A DNA stretch of 64,000 nt from Trichomonas vaginalis G3. Taxonomy: Eukaryota > Parabasalia > Trichomonadida > Trichomonadidae. Both the position numbers and the translations under genes were made by a program. The notes beneath the pieces were generated by a model. The model had not been told where the DNA came from and made no database searches. It saw only the letters and a program-made list of their open reading frames with translations. Below, in pieces: positions 1 to 8,622 of the stretch. The stretch lies in the NCBI RefSeq assembly GCF_026262505.1, contig NC_067206.1, positions 5,732,879 to 5,796,878 on the forward strand, given 5' to 3'. The first letter of the stretch is position 1, and the number at the start of each line of letters is the position of its first letter.

Positions 1-617
1 TCTGTGGCAAGTTTAACTCTTCAATAGAGAATATGAAACTTATAGTATGTAACGAACTTCAAAGTATAGATACAACAAAAGTTTTGAACTCAGATGCTTT
101 GAAGAGTCTTATAACAGACAAAGTTGGAGTTGTTGAAAGAAAATATAAAGACCAAAGAGTTTGTGAAAATGTTGCAAACTTCATTATGGTTTCAAACAAT
201 GCTGTTCCGATGAAGTTAGAAAGTTCTGACAGAAGATATGTAGTTGTCAGAACGTCAGATTCTCATATGCAAGATACAGAATATTTTGACGACTTAGCAG
301 AAACTTTAACATCTGACTTTTACAACCACTTGTTCTCATATTTTATGACATTAGATATTTCTAAGTTCAATCCAAGACAAATTCCACATACCGAAGAGAG
401 ACAAACATTGTTAGAAGCAAACAAGAGTGTATATGAACTGTTCATAGATGAAACTGACTTTGTGTCATTAGATGAAAGGTCATTGTACGATTCGTATAAA
501 CAATATTGTCAAGAATATGGTTATATGACAGCGTCTAAACGTACATTCTTGGCAAATGTCAAAAGTCTTTTAGATGTTCAGAATGGTGTATATACAAAGA
601 AAAATTTTTATGAGTAA
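1..617 (+). pseudogene. SF3-type helicase, C-terminal part (left arm)
   Basis: C-terminal part of a superfamily 3 (poxvirus D5-like) replicative helicase, the enzyme that unwinds viral DNA ahead of the polymerase. The frame is open from the first bases, so the gene enters from outside the window. It matches the C-terminal half of the mirrored locus at 22,643-23,874, which carries the Walker A motif GKQGTGKNTF. The segment here includes the VSNNAVPM-type stretch typical of SF3 sensor regions. It reads through to TAA. The assignment to helicase rests on the other arm. Confidence 0.7.
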
Positions 618-653
618 ATTTAAAAAAAAATAATTTTTTATCCGATAGAAAAG

Positions 654-1072
654 ATGACAAAATTCATCTCAGTAAACAAGTACATGTCAGGACTTAAAGA
701 AGAACTAGACCCATTCACATATTTGAATGTTTACTTCTACCATTTTGAAAGTCTTCATTCAGCAAAGTTTGGAACATCGAACCAGTTAAGTTTGCTATTG
801 TGACTAAAAATGGTGCGAAATTTGAAGACTTAGACATAGAAGGTTTGTTAGCAGTCAAAGAAAATTTTGACAGAAGGTTCTCAAACCTTAAAGAAGGCAA
901 AGCATACAAACTTGTTATACCTTATGAACCAAAGAAAGCAGACGACTATGAATATTATGAGTCTAAGATAGTTGAAGTTCAAGGTAAATTGGGTAAAAAG
1001 ATTTTAGAGTCTAAGCCAGTGTTTACTCCTAAAGAGGAAGAGAACATTGACATTGACCCAGAAATGTTCTAA
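654..1072 (+). pseudogene. Conserved Maverick protein, unknown function (left arm)
   Basis: Starts MTKFISVNKYMSGLKEELD and ends in an acidic tail (DIDPEMF). A near-identical protein lies at complement 22,189-22,608. It sits directly behind the helicase in both arms, separated by an A/T-only spacer, so a replication-associated role such as DNA binding is a guess from position only. Its stop codon is shared with a palindrome that also carries the stop of the convergent gene. No family recognised. The locus is broken. Confidence 0.5.
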
Positions 1073-1091
1073 AAATAAAATTTTATTTTTA
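1070..1091. terminator. Palindromic convergent gene end
   Basis: A perfect A/T palindrome built on AAAATAAAATTTTATTTT contains the TAA of the rightward gene and the TAA of the leftward gene. The same arrangement recurs at about 22,170-22,191 in the other arm. It may act as a bidirectional polyadenylation or termination signal; that function is inferred from position. Confidence 0.4.
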
Positions 1092-1549
1092 CATGTCAAA
1101 TTTCTTTTTTCTCTGGAACTGGTTCAGGTTCTTTCTTCTCTTCTTCTACTTTCTTTTCTTTTCTTTTCTTTTCTTTCTTCTTTCTTTTCTGGTGGAGTTA
1201 TGTCAAATTTCTCCGAACCATATTTCTGTAAAAGTTCTTTGTCCTTTAATAGCTCATCTATTCTGTTTTCTATTTCATCTTCAAAGAACAGCGCATGTGT
1301 CTTCTTTGCATTCTAAGAAGTTTTGTTGGACTTCATCTCTCCAAGAGGCGTCATCTCTGTCAACAAGTCTGTCATTGACAAACTTAAAGACTTCTCTGCC
1401 TAATGTTTTATGGTTCTTGTCATATTCCCAGAAACAGAACTTTAGAACAAATTCACCTTTCTTGTTTACACTATGTAAGATTTTATGGTCGACAGATGTT
1501 TTGCTGTCGAAAAGCTGTCTCGAATATAGATAGCGAAATCGCTAGACAT
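1089..1549 (-). pseudogene. Maverick protein with Lys/Glu-rich tail (left arm)
   Basis: Begins MSSDFAIYIRD and ends with a repetitive Lys/Glu/Arg tail finishing KKKFDM. The counterpart is at 21,731-22,172 on the other strand. The purine-rich run behind the tail (TTTCTT repeats on the plus strand, 1130-1195) varies between arms, as expected for a simple repeat. Divergent with the packaging ATPase, with about 35 bases between their start codons. Function unknown. The locus is broken. Confidence 0.45.
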
Positions 1550-1584
1550 TTTCTAAAAGATAAAATTTTAATTTTTCTAAAAAT

Positions 1585-2459
1585 ATGTTAGAAAAAAGTT
1601 TGCTGACATTGACAAGAAATTTGAGAATGTTTTTAAACAAGAACAAGAGGAAGTTAGAAAATGCTCAGATAAAGCCTATACATGAAAAGTTCTTATTTGC
1701 TCAGAATGGTATAACAGGTCTAATTGCACCACCGGGGTCGGGTAAGACTTTCACTTATCTTAAAATGGCTGCACAACAACAAGAACTAGATGAGAAGAAC
1801 CCATTCTATGAGTTAGTTGTCATTTGTAGTACTTCTGGTCAATTTGACCAAACCGTCAATTCGTTCAAAGATATTATAAAGAAGTCTAAGTTAGTATGTA
1901 TAAAAGACTCTGAGTTGTTAGATTGGATAAAGAAGTACCAAAGAAGAGTTTTGAAGTATAATGCTATAAATGAGTATATAAATTCTAAGTTTAAAGACCC
2001 AAATGAGGAAATGCAGAGAATATTAGAGAAGAACACTTCAGAAACAAACAGAAAGAGATAGAATACATTTCGAAGAAATTGCAATCTTACGATTGGAAGA
2101 CTTACCCTCATAGGTGTCTTCTTATTTTAGATGACTTTGCTTCTCATCCTTTGCTTAAGAATAGAGAACAAGATATGTGTCGAATTCTTAAGAAGCTCAG
2201 ACACTTTAACATCTCAGTTGTCATTTGTGTACAGACAGCAAAGAGTTTAAGTAAGGATGTTAAAAGAATACTTACTGACATTGTACTTTTCCCCGGATTG
2301 TCCGAAGACGATTTCATGGAACTTATGAAAGAGTCCATGGCAGGTAAGTTTGACAGACATGAACTATGGGAGAAGTATAAAGTCATACAAGACCCTCATA
2401 CTTCTTTCAGAATTCATATCTACGCGAACAAAGTTCAAATTGTAAAAAGTCAAGCTTGA
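1585..2459 (+). pseudogene. Genome-packaging ATPase, FtsK/HerA (A32) type (left arm)
   Basis: Viral DNA-packaging ATPase that pumps the element genome into capsids. The Walker A motif PPGSGKT is preceded by GLIA, and the Walker B motif is CLLILDD, followed by the CVQTAKSL stretch typical of this family. The order and spacing match Polinton and nucleocytoplasmic-virus A32-like ATPases. A mirrored copy is at complement 20,823-21,695. The locus is lightly broken. The short direct repeat AGTCAAGCTTGAAAAAT at its 3' end recurs near 2,875-2,891 and brackets the hairpin insert. Confidence 0.8.
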
Positions 2460-2893
2460 AAAATGTAAGTGTTTAGTCTTAGTAAGTCTGTTGTGGTGCT
2501 GGGGCTGTCGGTTCTTCTGGCTTTGGAAGGCATTCAGGAAGAGGGACGTGAGACATTCGTTTGTGTCCTGTCGGAAGGAAGAACTTTTCCAGTTGTCGGG
2601 AAAAACTTTTCCTGTCGGAAGGAAAAATTTTTTCTGTTGGAAGGAAAAACTTTTCCTGAAGTTCGACCAAAAAGTTCTCAATTTTCGAAAATTTGAATGG
2701 TTTACGGACGGACAACTGGAAAATTTTTTCTTGTCGTCGGGAAAAATTTTTTCTGTCGGAAGGAAGAACTTTTTCTGTCGGATGGAAGAACTTTTCTTGT
2801 CGGAAGGAAGGACTCGGAATGCCAGAAGGATTTGACGAGACAATTTACTTTATAGAGCTACCTGAGCCATCTGAAGTCAAGCTTGAAAAATAA
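2460..2893. repeat. Hairpin-rich insert bracketed by 17-bp direct repeats
   Basis: About 430 bp lies between two copies of AGTCAAGCTTGAAAAAT (2450-2466 and 2875-2891) and is absent from the same place in the right arm. Its core is an array of imperfect palindromes of the type TTTTTCTGTCGGAAGGAAAAA. On each side are shrunken ends of two divergent genes found intact at 18,061-18,450 and 18,716-19,279: MSHVPLPECLPKPEEP on the minus strand and GFDETIYFIELPEP on the plus strand. It therefore looks like a collapsed copy of that divergent gene pair. Open frames through the array are not credible proteins. Confidence 0.6.
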
Positions 2894-2902
2894 ATGGTTC
2901 AT

Positions 2903-3796
2903 TTACTCTACTTGTTTGAAGTTGTCAAAATACTCTGTTATTTTTTCCTTTAACAATGGCAAATCTTCTTTGAATGTAAGTATTGTACAACCTTTCATAT
3001 CATAGTGTGTTTGAGGTAACGTATCTTGAACTATTTGTTTCACATCTTCATTTGGGGTCATTGAAATCGGTAAGTTTTCGCGATAGAACCAATTTCTGTC
3101 AGATTTGTAAATCTTAGCAAGGTCGTAAAAGCTTTTGTTGTTTCTTCTGACTAAATGCAACATAACCATATCTTTATCTTCTTCATTTTCCATCTCTTCA
3201 GTATAAATCATATACTTATAGTTCTTTTCCTTTCCTTTTGGTACCGAACGTGGTATTCTTTTCTGAATGCTTTTGTCTTTTGCTTCAAGCTTGTTTTCCA
3301 TCTCTTCACGTTCTTGTCTATGAATTTCGTCAAGAAGTCTGTATATATTCCAAGCATAACGAGGCGAAGCCCACATTGCAACAGCATTTACAAGAAGTCT
3401 ATGTACATAATATCCTCTCAAACCATTTGGCAATTTTTCACGATTTTCATAGAGTTTTGGCGACTGGGGTTTCTTACGTACTCGCTGTTCTTCACTGTTT
3501 TCATAGAGTTTTGGCGACTGGGGTTTCCCTCCCACTCGCTGTTCTTCACTGTTTTCAGAAAAAAGTATGTCTCGCTGTGCTTCGCTCAAAAGTTCTTGTG
3601 TGCTTTGGTTCCTAAACCAGTCTTGTGGTTTCTTAGTATCTGGAGCAAAACATGCTGTCAAAATACTTTGCATCTGGTACATATCGTCTTTGACTGAACG
3701 AATGAGACGGAGTTGTTTGTTAAACTGTATGTACTCATATTCTTCATTTATAGCTTCATGGACTATAACTGTTGTTGTGTTCTCTGTTGTTGACAT
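2903..3796 (-). CDS. KilA-N domain protein with inserted hairpin repeats (left arm)
   Basis: KilA-N is a DNA-binding domain common in large DNA viruses and phages. The halves of the domain are visible as DWFRNQST and GYYVHRLLVNAVAMWASPRY. Between them lie two 18-residue units ending KPQSPKLYEN, which are the translation of the 54-bp hairpin repeat that forms the satellite at 4,561-5,778. A Lys/Glu-rich C-terminal part follows. ATG at 3,796 is preferred because an upstream in-frame TTG lies inside a leader shared with neighbouring genes. A second copy lies at 19,918. The frame is open over its whole length. Confidence 0.75.
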   Translation of the reverse strand: MSTTENTTTVIVHEAINEEYEYIQFNKQLRLIRSVKDDMYQMQSILTACFAPDTKKPQDWFRNQSTQELLSEAQRDILFSENSEEQRVGGKPQSPKLYENSEEQRVRKKPQSPKLYENREKLPNGLRGYYVHRLLVNAVAMWASPRYAWNIYRLLDEIHRQEREEMENKLEAKDKSIQKRIPRSVPKGKEKNYKYMIYTEEMENEEDKDMVMLHLVRRNNKSFYDLAKIYKSDRNWFYRENLPISMTPNEDVKQIVQDTLPQTHYDMKGCTILTFKEDLPLLKEKITEYFDNFKQVE

Positions 3797-3830
3797 ATCT
3801 GTCTTTACATACAAAATAAAAAAATAAATA
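3797..3830 (-). promoter_or_regulatory. Shared Maverick leader/promoter
   Basis: Reading with the gene, a T/A-rich run leads into TATTTTGTATGTAAAGACAG and then ATATG. Close variants precede the genes starting at 4,498 (TTGTATGTAAGAACATATATG), 7,203 (TTTTGTATAAAAGATATG) and 19,918. The recurrence at four starts suggests a promoter or transcript start for one gene class of the element; function inferred. Confidence 0.45.
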
Positions 3831-3883
3831 AAATAAAATTAGCGTTATTTTCTATCTTTCACAAAAGACCAAAAATAAACGCT

Positions 3884-4498
3884 TTACATGTATTTTTCAG
3901 CAACTTCGTCAAATAATTTTATAGCTTTATCTATCTCATCTACTTCAAACGTTTCTTTACCTTTTATGGGAGCACCATACATTTTCTCAAACTTTTCAAG
4001 TAGTTCTGTTTCAGCAGCTCTCATATCGTTAACAAACACAACCTTGACTCTATTGACTGTACTGTCATATCTTTGAGTTATATTATATGTTCTTCCTATC
4101 TTATATCTCTTTGTATTGAAGTCCTTCGGTTTCTGAACGATATAAAGTAAGCCTTCACTGCAACGTTCCGTATCGAATGAACCATAAGTTATGAAGTTAT
4201 ATCCAACAACTGGGTCTAACCATAACAAAACTATTGGTATAAGACTTTTGTCTATAAGATATGCTGTAGTTCCATAGAATCTTACCGATATCATAAGCTC
4301 AGGATTTCTTGTCAAAATTTTCTGAGTAGAAGCAATTTTAACCCAGTCGTGGGATGTTTTCTTTCCAGATGGAGATATAATGTCTGACAAAGAATATTTG
4401 TTGTATTTCTTTGAGTATCTTACGTTTAAATCACCTATTCTAACCACTTTGGTGTCATTGTCTATCTTTCTAACTGTTTCAAACTCAATGTTTGTCAT
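3884..4498 (-). CDS. KilA-N-like protein with T5orf172 (GIY-YIG-like) domain
   Basis: The N-terminal half resembles a reduced KilA-N/Bro-type domain (HDWVKIASTQKIL, then YGTTAYLIDKSLIPIVLLWL). The C-terminal half fits the T5orf172/GIY-YIG nuclease-like fold: GLLYIVQ, then YKIGRTYNITQRY, then an acidic residue in AAETELLEKF. Proteins combining these parts are common in large DNA viruses and may cut or bind DNA. ATG at 4,498 follows the shared leader. The frame is intact. No copy was seen in the right arm. Confidence 0.65.
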   Translation of the reverse strand: MTNIEFETVRKIDNDTKVVRIGDLNVRYSKKYNKYSLSDIISPSGKKTSHDWVKIASTQKILTRNPELMISVRFYGTTAYLIDKSLIPIVLLWLDPVVGYNFITYGSFDTERCSEGLLYIVQKPKDFNTKRYKIGRTYNITQRYDSTVNRVKVVFVNDMRAAETELLEKFEKMYGAPIKGKETFEVDEIDKAIKLFDEVAEKYM

Positions 4499-4560
4499 AT
4501 ATGTTCTTACATACAAGATAAAAAAATATTTTATAAAAAACTAACTTTATTTTTTCTATC

Positions 4561-5778
4561 TTAAGGAAATTCATGATTTTCATAGAGTTTTGGCGACTAC
4601 GTTTTCTTACGTAGTCGCTGTTCTTCATGATTTTCATAGAGTTTTGGCGACCCCGAAGGAAGTCGGTCTCGCTGTTCTTCACTGATTTTCATGAGTTTTG
4701 GCGACTACGTTTTCTTACGTACTCGCTGTTCTTCATGATTTTCATAGAGTTTTGGCGACTACGTTTTCTTACGTACTCGCTGTTCTTCACTGATTTTCAT
4801 GAGTTTTATGCAAGACCGAAAAAAAACGGTCTAGAGAATTTTCACGATTTTCATAGAGTTTTGGCGACCCCGAAGGAAGTCGGTCTCGCTGTTCTTCACT
4901 GATTTTCATGAGTTTTGGCGACTACGTTTTCTTACGTACTCGCTGTTCTTCATGATTTTCATAGAGTTTTGGCGACTACGTTTTCTTACGTACTCGCTGT
5001 TCTTCACTGATTTTCATGAGTTTTATGCAAGACCGAAAAAAAACGGTCTAGAGAATTTTCACGATTTTCATAGAGTTTTGGCGACCCCGAAGGAAGTCGG
5101 TCTCGCTGTTCTTCACTGATTTTCATGAGTTTTGGCGACTACGTTTTCTTACGTACTCGCTGTTCTTCATGATTTTCATAGAGTTTTGGCGACTACGTTT
5201 TCTTACGTACTCGCTGTTCTTCACTGATTTTCATGAGTTTTATGCAAGACCGAAAAAAAACGGTCTAGAGAATTTTCACGATTTTCATAGAGTTTTGGCG
5301 ACCCCGAAGGAAGTCGGTCTCGCTGTTCTTCACTGATTTTCATGAGTTTTGGCGACTACGTTTTCTTACGTACTCGCTGTTCTTCATGATTTTCATAGAG
5401 TTTTGGCGACTACGTTTTCTTACGTACTCGCTGTTCTTCACTGATTTTCATGAGTTTTATGCAAGACCGAAAAAAAACGGTCTAGAGAATTTTCACGATT
5501 TTCATAGAGTTTTGGCGACCCCGAAGGAAGTCGGTCTCGCTGTTCTTCACTGATTTTCATGAGTTTTGGCGACTACGTTTTCTTACGTACTCGCTGTTCT
5601 TCATGATTTTCATAGAGTTTTGGCGACTACGTTTTCTTACGTACTCGCTGTTCTTCACTGATTTTCATGAGTTTTATGCAAGACCGAAAAAAAACGGTCT
5701 AGAGAATTTTCACGATTTTCATAGAGTTTTGGCGACTACGTTTTCTTACGTACTCGCTGTTCTTCACTGATTTTCATA
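4561..5778. repeat. 217-bp higher-order satellite of hairpin units
   Basis: Units of 54-55 bp starting GATTTTCAT(A)GAGTTTT alternate in three forms and repeat as a 217-bp block; the CTAGAGAATTTTCAC marker occurs at 4831, 5048, 5265, 5482 and 5699. Each form holds an inverted repeat: GCGACTACGT with ACGTAGTCGC, an imperfect CCCCGA/TCGGTC pair, or AGACCG with CGGTCT. The last blocks are almost identical, so the array expanded recently. The same unit is found inside both KilA-N genes. No gene lies in this stretch. Confidence 0.9.
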
Positions 5779-6261
5779 CGGAATCTCTTCTCTCGGTTTT
5801 CCTCGGGAAGCAATCTTATGCCATTTTACTCAGATTTTTGTTGCTGAATTCAATAAAAATATAATTTAGGGTAGAAGGTTAGATCTCACCTCTTTTCTCA
5901 CCTCTTTTCTACCCCAGTTATTTTATAAGCGTTTTACATGGTAAACGTTATTTTTACATTATGACACGAAGTGAAGGTTTGACACAAGCCATATGCCATT
6001 TTACTCAGAATTTTGTTGCTGAATTCAGCAAAAATAATGTTTAGGGTAGAAGGTTAGATCTCACCCGTTTTCTCACCTCATTTCTACCCCAGTTATTTTA
6101 TAAACGTTTTACATGGTAAACGTTATTTTTTAAATTTTGTGAAAACTCAACGGTTTGACACATGCCCTAAAAATTATTTTACTCAGAATTTTGTGCTGAA
6201 TTCAGCAAAAATAATGTTTAGGTGAAGAGGTGAGATCTCACCCGTTTTCTCACCTGTTTTT
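5779..6261. repeat. Palindromic intergenic repeats, cluster 1
   Basis: Three copies of a palindrome centred on AGATCT (GGTTAGATCTCACC and GGTGAGATCTCACC types), each flanked by outer arms GGGTAG/CTACCC or GGTGA/TCACC. They are separated by copies of GCGTTTTACATGGTAAACGTTATTTT-like sequence, itself an inverted repeat around ACATGGTAAACG. The same family recurs at 7,280-7,610 and 30,990-31,350. No coding sequence seen. Confidence 0.75.
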
Positions 6262-7203
6262 TCATGAGCGTTTTACATGAATTGTACGATGTATATTTGA
6301 AATCTTAAACAGTTTCGTAGCTTCTATTTCTTCTTTTAGTACATCGAATGTTTTAACGATACCGAAAGTTTCTTTATACTTCTTCTTGACGTCAGATAGA
6401 AGGAAATCTTCTGCTGTTGGATAGTTTTTGTTCAGAAATTCTAACATGTCCATTTTATTTTCTGCTGGCTTTTCTGCTTCTTTCTTTAAGTCTGCATAGT
6501 CGTTTCTCATACGTTCTATCTCTTTGACGGAGTAGTTATATTTCCTCATTGCTGCTTTACATTTAGAACATTGCGGGTTCATTTTTGCGTTATATTCTGA
6601 AACCTTACCTGCTAAAACAACTAAAGCGTCAATGGTTTTCTTCATCTCAAACATAGCGGGTCTTATTTGTTCATTCCATACCTTACCTCTTCTATCTTTA
6701 TCTCTTATCTGCCATACACATTCAGCAACTAACGAAACAAAGTTGTCGTAGGTCTTAAATTCTTCAGATTTATATATGTCAGAAACATTCTTATATACCA
6801 TGTCGCAATCTTTGTCCATAACCTTATGGTTGCAATGAAAACCAAGGAATTCATAATTTACCTTTCGTATGAACTTCTTTATTTCTACTGAGTCAGTTGC
6901 TTTGACTTCTATTTCATCGAATTCAGGAATAGTGAGTTTTTGTTGCTGAATTTCAGGTAGTTTAGGTAAATGGTCAATAATGTCCTGCATTTCATAAAGA
7001 TACTGTTCATTTTCTTCATCTTTCGCACTACAGTCTAAATTACATGTTAAAAGTTCCTGCTTTATCTTCTGGATTTTTGTTTCGAAAGTATATGAAGAAG
7101 GAATGAAGCTTTTCATCTCTACTAACATAGATGTTGGATTCATAACTAACGAGTTTGGTGCTGTTGTTGTTTGAATTGTTGTTGTGCCGATTGTTGAAAT
7201 CAT
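6262..7203 (-). CDS. Unknown Maverick protein, 313 residues
   Basis: An intact frame from ATG at 7,203. It is Lys/Glu-rich with helix-forming C-terminal half and one CSKCKAAM pair of cysteines around residue 215 that could be half of a zinc site. A Cys/His pair (FHCNHK) occurs near residue 150. It follows the shared leader. I recognise no family. The gene itself is not seen in the right arm, although its leader and first bases recur at about 19,830-19,860 just before KilA-N, so the gene was probably lost there by deletion. Confidence 0.6.
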   Translation of the reverse strand: MISTIGTTTIQTTTAPNSLVMNPTSMLVEMKSFIPSSYTFETKIQKIKQELLTCNLDCSAKDEENEQYLYEMQDIIDHLPKLPEIQQQKLTIPEFDEIEVKATDSVEIKKFIRKVNYEFLGFHCNHKVMDKDCDMVYKNVSDIYKSEEFKTYDNFVSLVAECVWQIRDKDRRGKVWNEQIRPAMFEMKKTIDALVVLAGKVSEYNAKMNPQCSKCKAAMRKYNYSVKEIERMRNDYADLKKEAEKPAENKMDMLEFLNKNYPTAEDFLLSDVKKKYKETFGIVKTFDVLKEEIEATKLFKISNIHRTIHVKRS

Positions 7204-7613
7204 ATCTTTTATACAAAATAAAAAAAAATAAAAAAATAAAACTAACTTTATTTTTTATTTCGGGAAAATTCATGAAAATTCAAGAGGGTAGAAAAGAGGT
7301 TAGAAAAGAGGTTAGATCTAACCTCTTCACCTAAACATTATTTTTGGGTCCTTTACACTCATTACGTTCATGTTTTGACAAAACATTTACGAAGAAATCA
7401 TGAAAATTCAAGAGGTGAGAAAAGAGGTGAAAAAAGAGGTGAGATCTCACCACTTCACCTAAAATATATTTTTGTCTGATTTACGCTCATTACGAAGAAG
7501 TCTTGACAAAACATTTACGAAGAAGTCTTGACAAAACATGTACGAAGAAATCATGAAAATTCAAGAGGTGAAAAAACAGGTGAGATCTCACCTCTTCACC
7601 TAAATTATATTTT
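7204..7613. repeat. Palindromic intergenic repeats, cluster 2
   Basis: Three more AGATCT-centred palindromes (about 7,286-7,335, 7,412-7,460 and 7,560-7,605), here in the opposite orientation to cluster 1. Between them are direct repeats of TTTACGAAGAAGTCTTGACAAAACA-like sequence in units of roughly 25 bp. Arms change together (GGTTAG with CTAACC, GGTGAG with CTCACC). Confidence 0.75.
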
Positions 7614-8474
7614 TCAATACTTTTTCAGCACTTTTCCGTAGTTATATATGAAAGACAATTCGAGATAAAAGTCATAGTACAATGGAATAATATGTTGCAC
7701 ACCATTTGTTGTGAACCAAACTTGAAAGTCAGAGAAACTGTTACTAGGTGGTTCGTAGAATTTAGAAGCAAAGTCATAAAAGTCCTTACCAATACATAGA
7801 AAACTATTGTTGCTTGAACTGAAACTTGCATGACACATAACATTTTGAGGGTCAAACACGTTTCTATAAACTGTCAAATCTGCTGGTGGAAGTATAAATT
7901 GAAATGGACCATCTGGTGGTAATGGTTCGTTCTGGTTTAGTAACCGAAGAAATTGTGCCCAAGAACGTTTGTCTACTTTCCAAAATAAAAACTCTGTATC
8001 TCTTGGAGGGTTAATTTCAATCTTTTGAAATGAAACGGTGGAGTTCATCTTGTCATATTCTAGTTTCAGATAGTATGTTCCATTTAGTAAAGAGTCGTAT
8101 TTTTCTTGAAATTCCCAATAATATTTGTTCATTTGAGTTTGAAAGTCATTTAGAGTTTTCTCAAGACTTTCGTCTGAACGAACTGTAAAGATTCTCATTT
8201 CGTCAAATTTGTCTATTAGACCACCAGAACCTTTATACTGCCCATGAAAATATACTGCGAACATAAATGCGTTAGTTCTATTTGAAAACAAAACTCTTCT
8301 AAATCCTATTGCCTTTGCATCTGAAGGACTTTGAAGCCAACGAATTGGATAGTCAAACCTGTATATTCGGGATGAAATTTCTTCATCTGAAATAGTCCTA
8401 CCAGCATTTGTAAAGATATAGTCTAACGGTTTTGTATCTGCTACTTTTGTTCTTTGTTTTTCAACCTGAAGCAT
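7614..8474 (-). CDS. Putative Maverick structural protein, 286 residues
   Basis: An intact frame rich in aromatic residues and beta-prone stretches (FRRVLFSNRTNAFMFAVYF, SFSDFQVWFTTNGVQHIIPL). It lacks an obvious enzyme motif. Such composition and its place beside polymerase B would fit a virion protein, for example a jelly-roll minor capsid or spike, but this is inference. No counterpart was found in the right arm. Confidence 0.45.
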   Translation of the reverse strand: MLQVEKQRTKVADTKPLDYIFTNAGRTISDEEISSRIYRFDYPIRWLQSPSDAKAIGFRRVLFSNRTNAFMFAVYFHGQYKGSGGLIDKFDEMRIFTVRSDESLEKTLNDFQTQMNKYYWEFQEKYDSLLNGTYYLKLEYDKMNSTVSFQKIEINPPRDTEFLFWKVDKRSWAQFLRLLNQNEPLPPDGPFQFILPPADLTVYRNVFDPQNVMCHASFSSSNNSFLCIGKDFYDFASKFYEPPSNSFSDFQVWFTTNGVQHIIPLYYDFYLELSFIYNYGKVLKKY

Positions 8475-8579
8475 TTAATATATGTAAAAATATATTGTTT
8501 TAAAATAGTATGCCATTTCATATTTCTCATCTAACAAACAAGTTTCCCAACGGTCTTCTCCAACAAACTCAGCGTACAT
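8475..8579 (-). CDS. Possible 34-residue small protein
   Basis: A short frame MYAEFVGEDRWE...YFYIY that stops one base before the start of the 286-residue gene. Upstream, reading with the gene, is AAAAAAGTGACATTTTTT, the same motif that precedes several other small Maverick genes in this window. Acidic N-terminus, aromatic C-terminus, no family. It could be a leader peptide or chance. Confidence 0.3.
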   Translation of the reverse strand: MYAEFVGEDRWETCLLDEKYEMAYYFKTIYFYIY

Positions 8580-8622
8580 TTCAAATAAAATTAAAAAATG
8601 TCACTTTTTTAAAAATAAATTT

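Noticed and set aside
2491-2835. Phe/Lys/Arg-rich proteins through the hairpin insert
   Set aside because: These frames only translate the palindromic array on either strand.
4561-5778. CRISPR-like array
   Set aside because: Units are head-to-tail satellite without unique spacers, and the organism appears eukaryotic.
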